Positions 1 to 8,917 of a stretch of DNA of 64,000 nt are shown here, piece after piece. The stretch covers positions 62,001 through 126,000 of the forward strand of contig NZ_FOWZ01000001.1 in assembly GCF_900115585.1 (NCBI RefSeq), written 5' to 3'. Position 1 is the first letter of the stretch. Every line of letters starts with the position of its first letter. The translations under genes and the position numbers were made by a program. The stretch is from Qipengyuania nanhaisediminis. GTDB lineage: Bacteria > Pseudomonadota > Alphaproteobacteria > Sphingomonadales > Sphingomonadaceae. The notes beneath the pieces were generated by a model. The model ran no database searches. It was not told where the DNA came from and saw only the letters and a list, made by a program, of their open reading frames with translations.

Positions 1-549
1 GTCGTCCCGCACCTTCGCGCCTTTGCGCGCGGCCTTTGCGGCCGTGCCGATATGGCCGACGATCTGGTGCAGGAAACGCTGCTCAAGGCTTGGGCTGCGC
101 AGGAACGCTTCCAGCCCGGCACAAGCATGCGGGCGTGGACCTTCGTGATCCTGCGCAATGCCTATCTGACCGACATGCGCCGCAATCGCTTCCGCGGCGA
201 ATACGACGAGACGGTTGCCGAGCGCGTGCTGACCGCACCTGCGGGACAGGAGGAGCCGATCCACCTTTCGGACATGCACCGTGCCCTGCTGACGCTGCCG
301 CCGGAGCGGCGCGAAGCCCTGCTGCTCGTCGGCGCGGGCGGCTTCTCCTACGAAGAGGCAGCGAATATCTGCGGCTGCGCCGTCGGCACCATCAAGAGCC
401 GTGTCGGCCGTGCGCGTGCAACGCTCAACTCGATGCTCGCAGACGGATCGATCCCAAAGCGCTCGATCGACGACGACACCGCCCATCGCGCAATCCTGGA
501 AGAGCTCGACGAAGTCGCCGCCGGCCAGGGCATGGCGTCACGCAACTGA
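1..549 (+). CDS. ecfG: EcfG-type RNA polymerase sigma factor (5' end outside window)
   Basis: The reading frame is open from base 1, so the true start lies upstream; an internal ATG at 52 is not the start because region 2 already begins before it. About 182 codons are visible. Region 2 is seen as DDLVQETLLKAW and a following RAWTFVILRNAY helix; region 4 as LPPERREALLLVGAGGFSYE and the recognition helix GTIKSRVGRAR. This combination is typical of the general stress response sigma factors of alphaproteobacteria, which are held by the anti-sigma factor NepR and released by PhyR. That partner assignment is family knowledge: neither gene is in the window. The AI-2E family gene follows after 52 bases. 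It could be another ECF subgroup, since only the second half is visible. Confidence 0.75.
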   Translation, partial: VVPHLRAFARGLCGRADMADDLVQETLLKAWAAQERFQPGTSMRAWTFVILRNAYLTDMRRNRFRGEYDETVAERVLTAPAGQEEPIHLSDMHRALLTLPPERREALLLVGAGGFSYEEAANICGCAVGTIKSRVGRARATLNSMLADGSIPKRSIDDDTAHRAILEELDEVAAGQGMASRN

Positions 550-601
550 CGGGTAGTACCGCGCTTGTCCCGCCGACCGCTGCACGGCACATAGGCCAGA
601 C

Positions 602-1777
602 ATGACCGACCAAGAGCCTGCACCGCCAACGCCGCCCCCGGTTCGCCGGCCGGGTCAGCGCAACGCGTTCGCGCAGCAGGAACTGCGGCTGATTTCGGCC
701 CTGGTGCTGTTGCTTGGCGTGGGCCTGTTCCTCGCCCTGCCCTTCGTTCTGTCGATCGGGGCGATCGTTTTCCTACCCGTGGTCACCGCGGTGATCCTGA
801 CTGTCATCCTGTCTCCGCTGGCGGACAAGCTCAATGGCTGGGGTCTGCCCAATGCGCTCGCCTCGCTGGTTTCGCTGCTGGTCTTCTTTGCGATCCTGCT
901 CCTCGCGCTCGCACTGATCCTGCAGCCTGCAATCACGCTTTTCGACGAATTGCCGGCACTGGTGCAACGTGTCGGCGAACGCTTCGGAGAATTGCAGGAG
1001 CGTTTTTCGTGGGTCGCCCAGGTCAATGACCAGCTGGCCGACCTGATGACCCGCGAAGGACAGCCGCGCGAAGTCGTCCTCGCTACGCCCAGCTTCCTCG
1101 AAGAGATCGCCTTCGCCACGCCGACGGTGGTGATCGAGGTGATCCTGACCCTCCTCATGGCGTTCTTCATGATCGAATCGCGCATTCGGCTGCGCCAGAA
1201 ACTGCTGTTCGGGAGGACGAGCTTCGGGACCAGCATCAAGGCGGCGCGTGTGCTGCGCGAAGTGCAGGACCGGGTGGCCGCTTACATTCTCACTGTCGGC
1301 TGGATCAACGCGCTGGTCGGCGTGATCGTGGCGCTTGGCGCATGGGCGCTCGGCGTCGATGCCCCGATCATGTGGGGCGGACTTGCCGCCATTCTCAACT
1401 TCCTGCCCTATATCGGCCCGACGCTGATGGTCGGCCTGCTCGCGCTATTCGGGATCGGGACGGCGGACACGGTCCTGCTGGGCCTTGTCCCTGCCCTCGC
1501 CTATCTTGGTCTCCACACGATCGAGGCCAATGCCATCACGCCCTCCATCCTCGGCGCGCGGTTCACCATGAACCCGGTCATGATCCTGATCGCCCTGTCC
1601 TATTTCACCTGGATCTGGGGCGCGTTCGGGGCGTTGCTTTCAGTGCCGATCCTGCTGATGCTGACCGCCTTGTTCGACCATATCGGCAGGCCGAACTTGG
1701 TCGGCTTCATCTTCGGCGAGCCCCTGTTCACCGCCAGCGTCTTCAACGACGAGAGCGACGAGCAACCCTCTACCTGA
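602..1777 (+). CDS. AI-2E family transporter (PerM/YdiK-like membrane protein)
   Basis: A 391-residue polytopic inner-membrane protein of the AI-2E/PerM family (PF01594). Hydrophobic segments are visible at about residues 30-80, 85-110, 175-195 and a block of four or five in the second half, including the family signature around NFLPYIGPTLMVG. An extended amphipathic central region (about 110-170) separates the two membrane halves, as is normal for this family. Members are variously proposed to export autoinducer-2, sodium or other small solutes; the actual substrate cannot be read from sequence. It starts 52 bases after the sigma factor stop and ends at a strong bidirectional hairpin shared with sodB. 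Confidence 0.85.
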   Translation: MTDQEPAPPTPPPVRRPGQRNAFAQQELRLISALVLLLGVGLFLALPFVLSIGAIVFLPVVTAVILTVILSPLADKLNGWGLPNALASLVSLLVFFAILLLALALILQPAITLFDELPALVQRVGERFGELQERFSWVAQVNDQLADLMTREGQPREVVLATPSFLEEIAFATPTVVIEVILTLLMAFFMIESRIRLRQKLLFGRTSFGTSIKAARVLREVQDRVAAYILTVGWINALVGVIVALGAWALGVDAPIMWGGLAAILNFLPYIGPTLMVGLLALFGIGTADTVLLGLVPALAYLGLHTIEANAITPSILGARFTMNPVMILIALSYFTWIWGAFGALLSVPILLMLTALFDHIGRPNLVGFIFGEPLFTASVFNDESDEQPST

Positions 1778-1781
1778 CACG

Positions 1782-1815
1782 AAAAAGCCCGCCGCACCGG
1801 AGTGCAGCGGGCCTT
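1782..1815. terminator. Bidirectional intrinsic terminator between PerM-like gene and sodB
   Basis: A GC-rich inverted repeat with arms 1787-1792 and 1807-1812, extended inward by three more pairs after one mismatch, closes a six-base loop. An A-run (1782-1786) precedes it and TT follows it, so it can serve both convergent genes. Seen directly in sequence; no folding energy was computed. Confidence 0.75.
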
Positions 1816-1833
1816 CCCTGTATCTTGCCGGAC

Positions 1834-2445
1834 TTACGAGGGGTAGGTCCAGGTGGAGCCGCGCGACAGGTTGTCGTGGGCGAAGCTCCAGTTCAGCTTG
1901 CCGCTGACCGCGTCGAGATAGGCCGGACGCGCATTCTGGTGGTCGAGGTAATAGGCGTGCTCCCACAGGTCGATGACGAGCAGCGGGTTTACGCCCTCGT
2001 GATCGGCGAGCGTGTCGCCGTCATGGGTTTCTTCGATGGACAGCTTGCCGTTCTTTTCGGCGAGCCAGACCCAGCCGCTGGCGAAGTGACCTGCGCCGCG
2101 ATCCTTGAGCTTGGACTTGAGTTCGTCGACCGAACCGAAGGACGCTTCGATCATGCTCTTGAGCTCATCGGAAATCGACGTTTCCGACGGAGCCATCGAG
2201 TGCCAGTAAAAACCGTGGTTCCAGCTCTGTGCGGAATTGTTGAACAGGCCCTGGTTGCTGTCACGCGCTGCGGCGATGACTTCTTCAAGGCTCTTGTCCG
2301 CAAGATCGGTGCCTTCGATCGCGGCATTGGTCTTGTCGATATAGGCCTGATGATGCTTGCCGTGGTGGTAGGACAGCGTCTTGGCGGACACGGCCGGCTC
2401 CAGCGCGGTGTCGTCGTAAGGCAGGTCGATCAGCTGAAATGCCAT
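1834..2445 (-). CDS. sodB: Superoxide dismutase, iron type
   Basis: A 203-residue cytoplasmic superoxide dismutase that converts superoxide to hydrogen peroxide and oxygen. Metal ligands are visible: His27 in the YHHGKHHQAY stretch, the second His in SAQSWNHGFYW, and Asp and His in DLWEHAYYLDHQN. The Gln in NNSAQSWNH next to the second ligand is the position that favours iron over manganese. The start at 2445 is chosen because the family begins MAFQL here and AGGGGA lies just upstream; an in-frame ATG at 2565 would add 40 residues unlike the family. It ends at a bidirectional terminator and is divergent from glmM. Confidence 0.95.
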   Translation of the reverse strand: MAFQLIDLPYDDTALEPAVSAKTLSYHHGKHHQAYIDKTNAAIEGTDLADKSLEEVIAAARDSNQGLFNNSAQSWNHGFYWHSMAPSETSISDELKSMIEASFGSVDELKSKLKDRGAGHFASGWVWLAEKNGKLSIEETHDGDTLADHEGVNPLLVIDLWEHAYYLDHQNARPAYLDAVSGKLNWSFAHDNLSRGSTWTYPS

Positions 2446-2608
2446 GAATGGATCCCCTTTTCGGTATTCGTGTTGAACTTTCGGTTTGCCCTGACAACGC
2501 ATGGGCAGGCACGAGGTTGCATAGCGGCTTGGAAAAATGGCGCCATGGCTTTTATTCCGCATCAATCACGGCCAAGAGGCGGTCACAGACAAGGGAGCGC
2601 ATAGAGAA

Positions 2609-3946
2609 ATGTCACGCAAATTCTTCGGCACCGACGGCATTCGCGGACGCACGAACGAGGGTGTGATGACCGCCGCCACTGCCATGCGGGTCGGCCAGGC
2701 CGCGGGAACGCACTTCCTGCGCGGCGGTCACCGGCACCGGGTCGTCATCGGCAAGGATACGCGGCTGTCCGGCTACATGATGGAAAGCGCGCTGGTGGCA
2801 GGGTTCACCAGCGTGGGCATGGACGTGATCATGACCGGCCCCCTCCCCACTCCGGCCATCGCCCTGCTCACCCGCGAAATGCGCGCCGACCTCGGCGTCA
2901 TGATTTCGGCCAGCCACAATCCGTACGAAGACAATGGCATCAAGCTGTTCGGCCCCGACGGGTTCAAGCTTTCCGACGAGGCCGAAGCGTCGATCGAACT
3001 GCTGCTCGAGCAGGAGCCGCTGCTCGTCCAGGCCGACCGCATCGGCAGGGCTCGCCGGATCGACGACGCGCGCGGCCGCTATATCCACGCGATCAAGCAA
3101 TCGGTGGCCAGCGACATCCGTTTCGACGGGCTGAAAGTCGTGGTCGATTGCGCCAACGGGGCTGCCTATCAGGTCGCGCCATCGGCGATCTGGGAACTGG
3201 GTGCGGATGTCATCGCCATGGGCGTCGAGCCGGATGGCACCAATATCAACCGCGATGTCGGCTCGACCTCGCTCGATGCGATCAAGGCCCGCGTGGTCGA
3301 GGAAGGTGCCGATATCGGGATTGCGCTCGATGGCGATGCCGACCGACTGATCGTGATCGACGAGAAGGGACGCGCGGTGGACGGGGACCAGATCATGGGT
3401 CTGATCGCATCCCGGCTTCATGCGCGCGGCGACCTGACGGGCGGCGGCGTGGTGGCTACTGTGATGAGCAATCTCGGCCTGGAGCGCTATCTGCAAGGCC
3501 AGGGCCTGACGCTGGAGCGCGCCAAGGTCGGTGATCGCTATGTCCTCGAGAAAATGAAGCAAGGCGGCTTCAATATCGGCGGCGAGCAGTCCGGCCACAT
3601 GATCCTTCTCGACCACGCGACCACTGGCGACGGCACGGTTGCAGCGCTGCGCGTTCTTGCCAGCCTCGTGCGATCGGGCAAGCCGGCCAGCGAGTTGCTG
3701 CACGTCTTCGACCCCGTGCCCCAGCTTCTCAAGAATGTACGCTATTCGGGCGGCAAACCGCTTGAGGCGGAGAGCGTGAAAGCAGTCATTGCGGAAGCGG
3801 AGAAGGAACTCGAAGGGACCGGACGCCTCGTAATCCGGCCTTCCGGCACCGAACCCGTAATCCGGGTCATGGCCGAAGGTGATGATGCCGCGCAGGTCGA
3901 ACGCGTCGTCGACCGGATCTGCGATGCCGTGAAGGATGCCGCCTGA
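2609..3946 (+). CDS. glmM: Phosphoglucosamine mutase
   Basis: A 445-residue enzyme that interconverts glucosamine-6-phosphate and glucosamine-1-phosphate on the way to UDP-N-acetylglucosamine for peptidoglycan and lipid A. The N-terminus [10 protein letters not shown] is diagnostic. Ser102 in ISASHNP is the phosphorylated catalytic serine, DGDADR is the magnesium loop, and [11 protein letters not shown] is the phosphate-binding loop of domain 4. Length matches the family. Start at 2609 is preferred over an ATG at 2537 because homologs begin with [10 protein letters not shown] and AGGGAG lies upstream. The stop overlaps the next gene's start (ATGA at 3946), suggesting translational coupling in a glmM-DUF1272-thiD unit. 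Confidence 0.97.
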   Translation: MSRKFFGTDGIRGRTNEGVMTAATAMRVGQAAGTHFLRGGHRHRVVIGKDTRLSGYMMESALVAGFTSVGMDVIMTGPLPTPAIALLTREMRADLGVMISASHNPYEDNGIKLFGPDGFKLSDEAEASIELLLEQEPLLVQADRIGRARRIDDARGRYIHAIKQSVASDIRFDGLKVVVDCANGAAYQVAPSAIWELGADVIAMGVEPDGTNINRDVGSTSLDAIKARVVEEGADIGIALDGDADRLIVIDEKGRAVDGDQIMGLIASRLHARGDLTGGGVVATVMSNLGLERYLQGQGLTLERAKVGDRYVLEKMKQGGFNIGGEQSGHMILLDHATTGDGTVAALRVLASLVRSGKPASELLHVFDPVPQLLKNVRYSGGKPLEAESVKAVIAEAEKELEGTGRLVIRPSGTEPVIRVMAEGDDAAQVERVVDRICDAVKDAA

Positions 3947-4170
3947 TGCTGGAGATGCGCCCCGATTGCGAGCGCTGCGGCGCGGATACGCCGGCAGACA
4001 AGCCAGGCAGCTTTATCTGCAGCTTCGAATGCACCTTCTGCACCGAATGCGCGGATGAACTCGACGATCTGTGCCCCAATTGCGGAGGCGAGTTGATGGA
4101 CCGGCCCACACGGTCGGCAAAGCTGCTCGAGAAATACCCCGCAAGCACCGTGCGAAAGCACAAGGGATGA
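3946..4170 (+). CDS. DUF1272 domain protein, small cysteine-rich
   Basis: A 74-residue protein of the DUF1272 family. It has eight or more cysteines arranged in pairs: CERC near residue 8, then C, CTFC and TEC in the middle, then CPNC before a basic tail. This resembles a treble-clef or zinc ribbon fold, so metal binding is likely by inference; no activity is known. It overlaps glmM by one base and thiD by four bases (both at ATGA junctions), so it is almost certainly co-translated with them. It could be a regulator or chaperone of one of its neighbours, but nothing in the sequence settles that. Confidence 0.85.
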   Translation: MLEMRPDCERCGADTPADKPGSFICSFECTFCTECADELDDLCPNCGGELMDRPTRSAKLLEKYPASTVRKHKG

Positions 4171-4967
4171 GCGGCGCCCCTCCCCGCATCCTAACCATCG
4201 CCGGGTCGGACAGTTCGGGCGGTGCCGGTATCCAGGCAGATATCAAGACCATCACCATGCTCGGCGGCTATGCGATGAGCGCGATCACCGCGGTCACGGC
4301 CCAGAACACGCGCGGCGTGCAGGGTGTCGAGGTCATGCACCCCGAACTTGTGATGGACCAGGTCGAGAGCTGTCTTGGCGACATCGGGGCCGATGCGATC
4401 AAGATCGGGATGCTGGGATCACCGCAGATTGCAATGCAACTGGCGGAACGGCTGGACACTTTTGCCGGACCGATCGTCTTCGACCCGGTCATGGTCGCGA
4501 CCAGCGGCTCCGAGCTGGCGAGCGAGGCCACTATAGGCGCGTTCGGAGCCCTGATGGAAATCGCCACCATCGTCACTCCCAACCTGCCCGAACTGGGAGC
4601 GTTGACCGGACGCGAGAGCATTGCGGACGAAGACGTCTTCGATGCCGCGCGCGAACTGGCGGAAAAGCACGATACCGTAGTGCTGGCAAAAGGCGGGCAT
4701 GGCGAAGGTGACGAGGTGCTCGACCGCGCGGTTTCCTCCACCGGCAAGATCGCCAGCTTCGGCCATCATCGCATCGACACACGCCATACGCACGGAACCG
4801 GCTGCACGCTGTCGGCCGCGCTGGCGACGTTCCTCGCCTATGGCCAGCCGACCACCCACGCGATCAGGCTGGCGCGCGGGTTCGTCTACGCAGCGATCGA
4901 GAATGCGCCCGAATTCGGCGAAGGCTCAGGCCCGCTCGGGCACCAGGCGGTACGCAAGCTGGGCTGA
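4167..4967 (+). CDS. thiD: Hydroxymethylpyrimidine/phosphomethylpyrimidine kinase
   Basis: A 266-residue ribokinase-fold enzyme that phosphorylates 4-amino-5-hydroxymethyl-2-methylpyrimidine and its monophosphate in thiamine biosynthesis. The N-terminal TIAGSDSSGGAGIQAD substrate/phosphate loop and the C-terminal THGTGCTLSAALA anion hole with the catalytic cysteine are both present. Start at 4167 fits the family start and the ATGA overlap with the upstream DUF1272 gene. No other thiamine genes are near. The gene runs convergently into the LOG-family gene with only 19 bases between stops and no clear terminator. Confidence 0.95.
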   Translation: MSGAPPRILTIAGSDSSGGAGIQADIKTITMLGGYAMSAITAVTAQNTRGVQGVEVMHPELVMDQVESCLGDIGADAIKIGMLGSPQIAMQLAERLDTFAGPIVFDPVMVATSGSELASEATIGAFGALMEIATIVTPNLPELGALTGRESIADEDVFDAARELAEKHDTVVLAKGGHGEGDEVLDRAVSSTGKIASFGHHRIDTRHTHGTGCTLSAALATFLAYGQPTTHAIRLARGFVYAAIENAPEFGEGSGPLGHQAVRKLG

Positions 4968-4986
4968 GCCTTCCGGTTGGCAGGCC

Positions 4987-5871
4987 TTAGAGGCCGTAGA
5001 AATTGCTGATGTGCTGCCAGGCGTCCTCGGCCGTTTCGCACCAGCGGAACAGGTCGAGGTCCTTCTTCGAAATCGTGCCTTCTTCGGCAATCGCCTCGAA
5101 ATTGATGACGCGCTTCCAGAAATCCTCGCCGAACAGCAGGATCGGCATCGGTTTCATCTTGCCAGTCTGGATCAGCGTCAGCAGTTCGAAGAATTCGTCG
5201 AACGTACCGAAGCCGCCCGGGAACACCGCCACCGCACGCGCGCGCAGCAGGAAGTGCATCTTGCGCAGGGCGAAATAATGGAAGTTGAGCGAAAGGTAGG
5301 GCGTCACATAGGAGTTAGGAGCCTGCTCGTGCGGCAGGATGATGTTGAGGCCGATCGATTCACCGCCCGCTTCGCTGGCGCCGCGATTGGCAGCTTCCAT
5401 GATCGAGGGACCGCCGCCCGAACACACGACGAACTGGCGCTTGCCGTCTTCGATGATCGACTTTTCGGTAGCCATCTTCGCCAGCTTCATGGCTTCGGCG
5501 TAATACTTGCTCTTGGCGACGAGGCTTTCGACGACCTTGCGCTCGTCTTCGGGCAGGTCCTTGGCGCCTTCCAGTGCCGCCTCCGCCGCTTCGGGAGGGG
5601 GAATGCGCGCGCTGCCGTACATGACCAGCGTCGAGCCGACACCGGCTTCGTCGAGAATCATCTCGGGCTTGAGGAGTTCGAGCTGGAAACGAACCGGGCG
5701 CAGTTCCTCGCGCAGGAGGAAGTCCTTGTCCTGGAATGCCAGCTTGTAGGAGGGATGTTCGGTCTGCGGCGTGTGCTTTTCGAGGCCCTTCTTTTCGAAC
5801 TGGGCTTCCTGCTGTGCCGGATAGAATTTGCGATCGGCGAGATCGCGCTTTTGCTTTTCTTCTTCTGTCAT
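4987..5871 (-). CDS. LOG family protein (TIGR00730 group), nucleotide 5'-monophosphate phosphoribohydrolase
   Basis: A roughly 294-residue Rossmann-like protein. The LOG signature is clear: SGGGPSIMEAANRGA in the centre and PGGFGTFDEFFELL further on, with the conserved Arg and Glu of the active site. Characterised LOG proteins release the free base from nucleoside 5'-monophosphates, cytokinin or purine. An N-terminal extension of about 95 residues, charged and probably helical, precedes the core. The start is uncertain: ATG at 5871 (MTEEEK) or at 5898/5901 nine or ten codons earlier; neither has a convincing ribosome-binding site. The tRNA-Trp gene lies about 70 bases upstream on the same strand. 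Confidence 0.85.
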   Translation of the reverse strand: MTEEEKQKRDLADRKFYPAQQEAQFEKKGLEKHTPQTEHPSYKLAFQDKDFLLREELRPVRFQLELLKPEMILDEAGVGSTLVMYGSARIPPPEAAEAALEGAKDLPEDERKVVESLVAKSKYYAEAMKLAKMATEKSIIEDGKRQFVVCSGGGPSIMEAANRGASEAGGESIGLNIILPHEQAPNSYVTPYLSLNFHYFALRKMHFLLRARAVAVFPGGFGTFDEFFELLTLIQTGKMKPMPILLFGEDFWKRVINFEAIAEEGTISKKDLDLFRWCETAEDAWQHISNFYGL

Positions 5872-5942
5872 GACCCGCGCGATAGTGCGAGGAGACATCA
5901 TCGACAAGCCATTGAAGAGGAAATGGCCTTCCCGGGAGGGAA

Positions 5943-6018
5943 TGGCAGGGGTGACAGGATTCGAACCCGTGGCCCTCGGTTTTGGAGACCGATGCTCTAC
6001 CAGCTGAGCTACACCCCT
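5943..6018 (-). tRNA. trnW: tRNA-Trp (anticodon CCA)
   Basis: The reverse complement folds as a 76-nucleotide cloverleaf: acceptor arm starting AGGGGTG pairs with CACCCCT, D arm AGCTCAGCTGGTAGAGC, anticodon loop CTCCAAA with anticodon CCA, T arm GGGTTCGAATCC, and an encoded CCA end at 5943-5945. It is not next to secE/nusG here. There is no integrase or duplicated 3' end nearby, so no sign of use as an attachment site. Confidence 0.97.
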
Positions 6019-6105
6019 GCAGCCGAGCCGGCGCATTAGTCGCAACGCGCCCCGCTGGCAAGATGCGTATCGCATATCTGCGCAAACTGTTAGGAACTGC
6101 GCACC

Positions 6106-6789
6106 ATGCACGCCCCCGTCCCAGAAACGATTCCCGTCGATCTGCTGCTGCATGCCTATCGCAGCGGCGTATTCCCGATGGCCGATCACCGGGATGATCG
6201 CGAAGTCTACTGGGTCGAGCCGCGCGAGCGGGCCGTGATCCCGCTGGACGGCTTTCGCATGTCGTCCAGCCTGCGCAAGATCCTGCGCCAGAACAGATTT
6301 CGCGTTACCTGCGATACCGACTTCGCCGCGATCATCGCGGCTTGCGCCGAACCGCGCGAAGAACATGCGGAAAGCTGGATCAGCCACCAGATCGAGGAAA
6401 GCTACATCGCCTTGCACAAGGCCGGCCACGCTCATTCGGTAGAGGTATGGCGCGAGGGCGAGCTCGTGGGCGGGCTCTATGGCGTCGCCTTCGATCGTGT
6501 GTTTTGCGGGGAGAGCATGTTCAGCCGCGCCGACAATGCCAGCAAGGTGGCGCTGGCGTGGCTCGTCGCCGCAATGCGGGAGGCAGGCTACCGCCTGCTC
6601 GACTGCCAGTTCATGACCGACCACCTCGCCTCACTGGGCGCGGTGGCCATGCCGCAATCGGATTACCTGCAATTGCTGAGGGCAGCGCGCGGAGAGCCGG
6701 CAGGCTCGATCCCGCAGCGCATCGCTGCGGCGAACGCTCACTCCTCGCCCGGAAACTCCATCGCGCAGCCCTTGACCCAGACGTCATAG
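6106..6789 (+). CDS. aat: Leucyl/phenylalanyl-tRNA--protein transferase
   Basis: A 227-residue cytoplasmic enzyme that transfers Leu or Phe from charged tRNA to proteins with N-terminal Arg or Lys, marking them for ClpS-ClpAP degradation. Recognisable family stretches are HAYRSGVFPMAD near the N-terminus, WVEPRERAVIPLD, the GELVGGLYGVAFDRVFCGES core, and LLDCQFMTDHLASLGA. The last about 30 residues diverge from the family and the 3' end overlaps the convergent DUF2155 gene by 52 bases. The neighbouring order aat / DUF2155 / NDUFA12 is common in alphaproteobacteria. Confidence 0.95.
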   Translation: MHAPVPETIPVDLLLHAYRSGVFPMADHRDDREVYWVEPRERAVIPLDGFRMSSSLRKILRQNRFRVTCDTDFAAIIAACAEPREEHAESWISHQIEESYIALHKAGHAHSVEVWREGELVGGLYGVAFDRVFCGESMFSRADNASKVALAWLVAAMREAGYRLLDCQFMTDHLASLGAVAMPQSDYLQLLRAARGEPAGSIPQRIAAANAHSSPGNSIAQPLTQTS

Positions 6790-7223
6790 ATCGGGTGCTC
6801 GACCACGTTGAGGCTGGGCGAATTCTTGAACAGCCAGCCGGAGAAGACGCGGTTAAATTCGTTCTGGCTGCCACGTTCGCGCACAAGGACCTGAACGAAG
6901 GCGCCCGTTTCCTGCGGCATTTCCCACGGAGCGGTCCGCTCGCACGAAGCGAGGCTGATGATCACATCGCCCACGCGCTTCTGTTCGCCCGGACGCATTT
7001 CGAGGTCCTGCGTTTCATTGTTGCGTTTGTTGAGCAGGCCGATGGTTGCCACGCGCTCTTCCAGCGGAGTGCCTATCCCCGCTTCCGCAGCGGCGACTTC
7101 GGGCAGTTCGACACGCTGCAATTCTTCAGGAATTTCGGTGCTGACCGCTTCCGGCTCGGGCGGGTCCTGCGAGCAGGCGCCAAGCACCAGAGCAGCGCCA
7201 AGAAGCAGGCCGGTGCGGGCCAT
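6738..7223 (-). CDS. DUF2155 domain lipoprotein
   Basis: A 161-residue exported protein. The N-terminus is a short signal peptide ending in LVLGACSQ, a good lipobox with Cys17 as the acylated residue. The DUF2155 domain fills the second half: LNKRNNETQDLEMRPGEQ, then IISLASCERTAPWEM and FSGWLFKNSPSLNVVEHPIYDVWVKGC cut across several conserved Trp, Cys and Asn positions. Function is unknown in the literature I can name. It starts two bases after the NDUFA12 gene ends, so the two are probably co-transcribed, and its 3' end overlaps aat. Confidence 0.88.
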   Translation of the reverse strand: MARTGLLLGAALVLGACSQDPPEPEAVSTEIPEELQRVELPEVAAAEAGIGTPLEERVATIGLLNKRNNETQDLEMRPGEQKRVGDVIISLASCERTAPWEMPQETGAFVQVLVRERGSQNEFNRVFSGWLFKNSPSLNVVEHPIYDVWVKGCAMEFPGEE

Positions 7224-7225
7224 TA

Positions 7226-7624
7226 TCAGGCGTCCGGAGACCAGGCTTCGTAATCGCCGACTGCGCGCGCACGCTTGCCACCACGCTCCAGTGCGCCCTG
7301 CGGGCGATAGGCATTGCCGGTGCCCGTAGCGTTCGGCGTGTAGTCGGCTTCCCAGATGCGCGGTGCGGGAAGGAAACTTTCAGGCACATCGTCGCCCGAT
7401 CCGTGCAGCCAGCCATGCCATTCGGCAGGCACGCGGCTGGCGTCGTTGGCGCCCTCGTAGATCACCCAGCGGCGTTCGCGCTGGCCTTCGCCCTTTTTCT
7501 TGGAGCGGTAATACTTGTTACCCTGCGCGTCGGTGCCGACGTGTTCGCCATTGCGCGAGGACCACAGCATTGTGCCGATGGTGGCACCGTTCCACCAGGT
7601 GAAGATCTTTGCGAGAGGATTCAT
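7226..7624 (-). CDS. NDUFA12-type accessory subunit of NADH:ubiquinone oxidoreductase (17.2 kDa family)
   Basis: A 132-residue homolog of the mitochondrial complex I subunit NDUFA12/B17.2, which bacteria of the alphaproteobacterial lineage share. Visible family features are the WWNGATIGTMLWS N-terminus, VGTDAQGNKYYRSKK, ERRWVIYEGANDASRVPAEW and the WLHG block followed by W-ADYTPNATGT. It acts as a peripheral subunit on the cytoplasmic arm of complex I or its assembly. Start 7624 is chosen because MNPLAKIF matches the family; the frame is open 36 codons further upstream. It lies two bases upstream of the DUF2155 lipoprotein gene. Confidence 0.92.
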   Translation of the reverse strand: MNPLAKIFTWWNGATIGTMLWSSRNGEHVGTDAQGNKYYRSKKKGEGQRERRWVIYEGANDASRVPAEWHGWLHGSGDDVPESFLPAPRIWEADYTPNATGTGNAYRPQGALERGGKRARAVGDYEAWSPDA

Positions 7625-7685
7625 AATTCGCGCGCCTAGCTGATTCCCGCGCGCGCGCCAAGCGCATGCGTGGTGTATTTCGCCC

Positions 7686-8198
7686 TCACCATTCGACCAG
7701 GTCGCCGGGCTCGATGCCAAGCTCTTCGGCAAGGCCGCCGCGAATCTCCAGCACCCCGCTGGTGACGCCCACCGAATAGACCGATTCGAGCGAATAAGGC
7801 TCGGTCATGGCGGCGATATTGAGGATGCGTCCGTCGGTCCCGATGAAGATGATGTCGAGCGGGAGCGGCGTGTTCTTCATCCAGAAGCTGCGCGCGGTTT
7901 GCGGCTCGCTAGGGAAAATCATCGCCTCGTCGTCCGCCAGTTCGGTGCGGAACATCAGCCCCTGCGCCTGCGCCTCGCGCGACTGGGCGAGTTCGGTGCG
8001 GAAGGTGTGGACCGTGTCGCCGCTGCGCACGGTAACCGGGATGACCTGCAAGCCCGAGATCGGGTGCACCGCCTCTGCCTGCTGAGACGCGGCACTGGCC
8101 GGTTCCTCGGCGGTCCCGGCAGGCGCACAGGCGGCCATGGCAAGCGCAAGGCATATCGCGCCGCTGCGCAGTACCGGCAAAGCAATTTCGAACTTCAT
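7686..8198 (-). CDS. DUF192 domain protein, exported
   Basis: A 170-residue protein with an N-terminal signal peptide (residues 1-24, lipobox-like MAACAP, so probably a lipoprotein) and a DUF192 domain from about residue 50. Conserved stretches include EAQAQGLMFRTEL, the DDEAMIFPSEPQTARSFWMKN region split over Pro and Trp positions, PLDIIFI and a terminal VLEIRGGLAEELGI. The family has no firm function. It starts four bases after recX ends and is likely in the same transcript. Confidence 0.88.
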   Translation of the reverse strand: MKFEIALPVLRSGAICLALAMAACAPAGTAEEPASAASQQAEAVHPISGLQVIPVTVRSGDTVHTFRTELAQSREAQAQGLMFRTELADDEAMIFPSEPQTARSFWMKNTPLPLDIIFIGTDGRILNIAAMTEPYSLESVYSVGVTSGVLEIRGGLAEELGIEPGDLVEW

Positions 8199-8202
8199 TC
8201 CA

Positions 8203-8787
8203 TCAATCCCACAGATCGGCTTCTTCAAGCCATTCTTCCAGCGCCGCTTCGTCGGCAGCGGAAAGGATGGCCTGAGCGTGGGCGAAGGTGTGCCCCGCCC
8301 TAACCATCGCTGCAAGCTGCTTTTCATTCCGTTTATGACGCATTTCGCCCGTCTCGTCTTCGGGAGGCGTGGAGAAAGGCCCGAAACGCCTGCGCCGGGC
8401 CAGTGCGAGCGCCGCCTCGCGCGCTTCGCGTTCGCCCGGCGCAAGTTCGCTTCGCAGTCCTTCGTCGATACCCGCCGCCCGAAGCGTTTCGTCGACCCGC
8501 CGCGCGCCATATCCGCGTGACAGCAGGCCGCCCGCCTTCATTTTCCCGTACCCGCGATCGTCGACATAGCCCTTGTCCGCGAAATCGGCGACGAGAGCAT
8601 CGATACCGGGATCGCCTTCGTCCTCCCACCCACGTTCGCGCAGCTTGCGCTTGAGGTAGCTTTCCAGCTTGCCCGCACTGGTCGCAAAGCGCGCCACATA
8701 GGCCAGCGCCAGGTCGCGCAGTCGCGTGCGGTCGAGCGGCTTGGGCTTGCGACGAGTTCGGCGCTGTGTTGCGTTACGATCAACCAT
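8203..8787 (-). CDS. recX: RecX-family regulatory protein
   Basis: A 194-residue, mostly helical protein of the RecX family, which binds RecA filaments and tempers recombinase activity. The modular helical repeats are visible as LRDLALAYVARFATSAGKLE with YLKRKLRERGW, then VADFADKGYVDDRGYG and SRGYGARRVDETLRAAGI. The highly basic N-terminus (RRTRRKPK) and a long C-terminal tail are common in alphaproteobacterial forms. recA is not in the window. Start 8787 is preferred; further in-frame extension to 8994 runs into the divergent promoter region. Confidence 0.85.
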   Translation of the reverse strand: MVDRNATQRRTRRKPKPLDRTRLRDLALAYVARFATSAGKLESYLKRKLRERGWEDEGDPGIDALVADFADKGYVDDRGYGKMKAGGLLSRGYGARRVDETLRAAGIDEGLRSELAPGEREAREAALALARRRRFGPFSTPPEDETGEMRHKRNEKQLAAMVRAGHTFAHAQAILSAADEAALEEWLEEADLWD

Positions 8788-8917
8788 CGGCCATATTCGT
8801 GCCACAGTCCTTACCGAATGGGAAAGCTCGATATAGCGTTGCGGCAGTGATCGTGGCGCATAGGGATCATGAGGGATGCCGCAAGGCTCTGTTATTTCAC
8901 GGGAATCGCGAAAACCA

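Noticed and set aside
5943..6018. tRNA-Trp or tRNA-Lys as integration site of a mobile element
   Set aside because: No integrase, direct repeat of the tRNA end, or change of composition next to either tRNA.
5872..6624. Upstream extension of the LOG-family frame through tRNA-Trp and into aat
   Set aside because: It runs through a tRNA and opposite a conserved gene, and homologs start after it.
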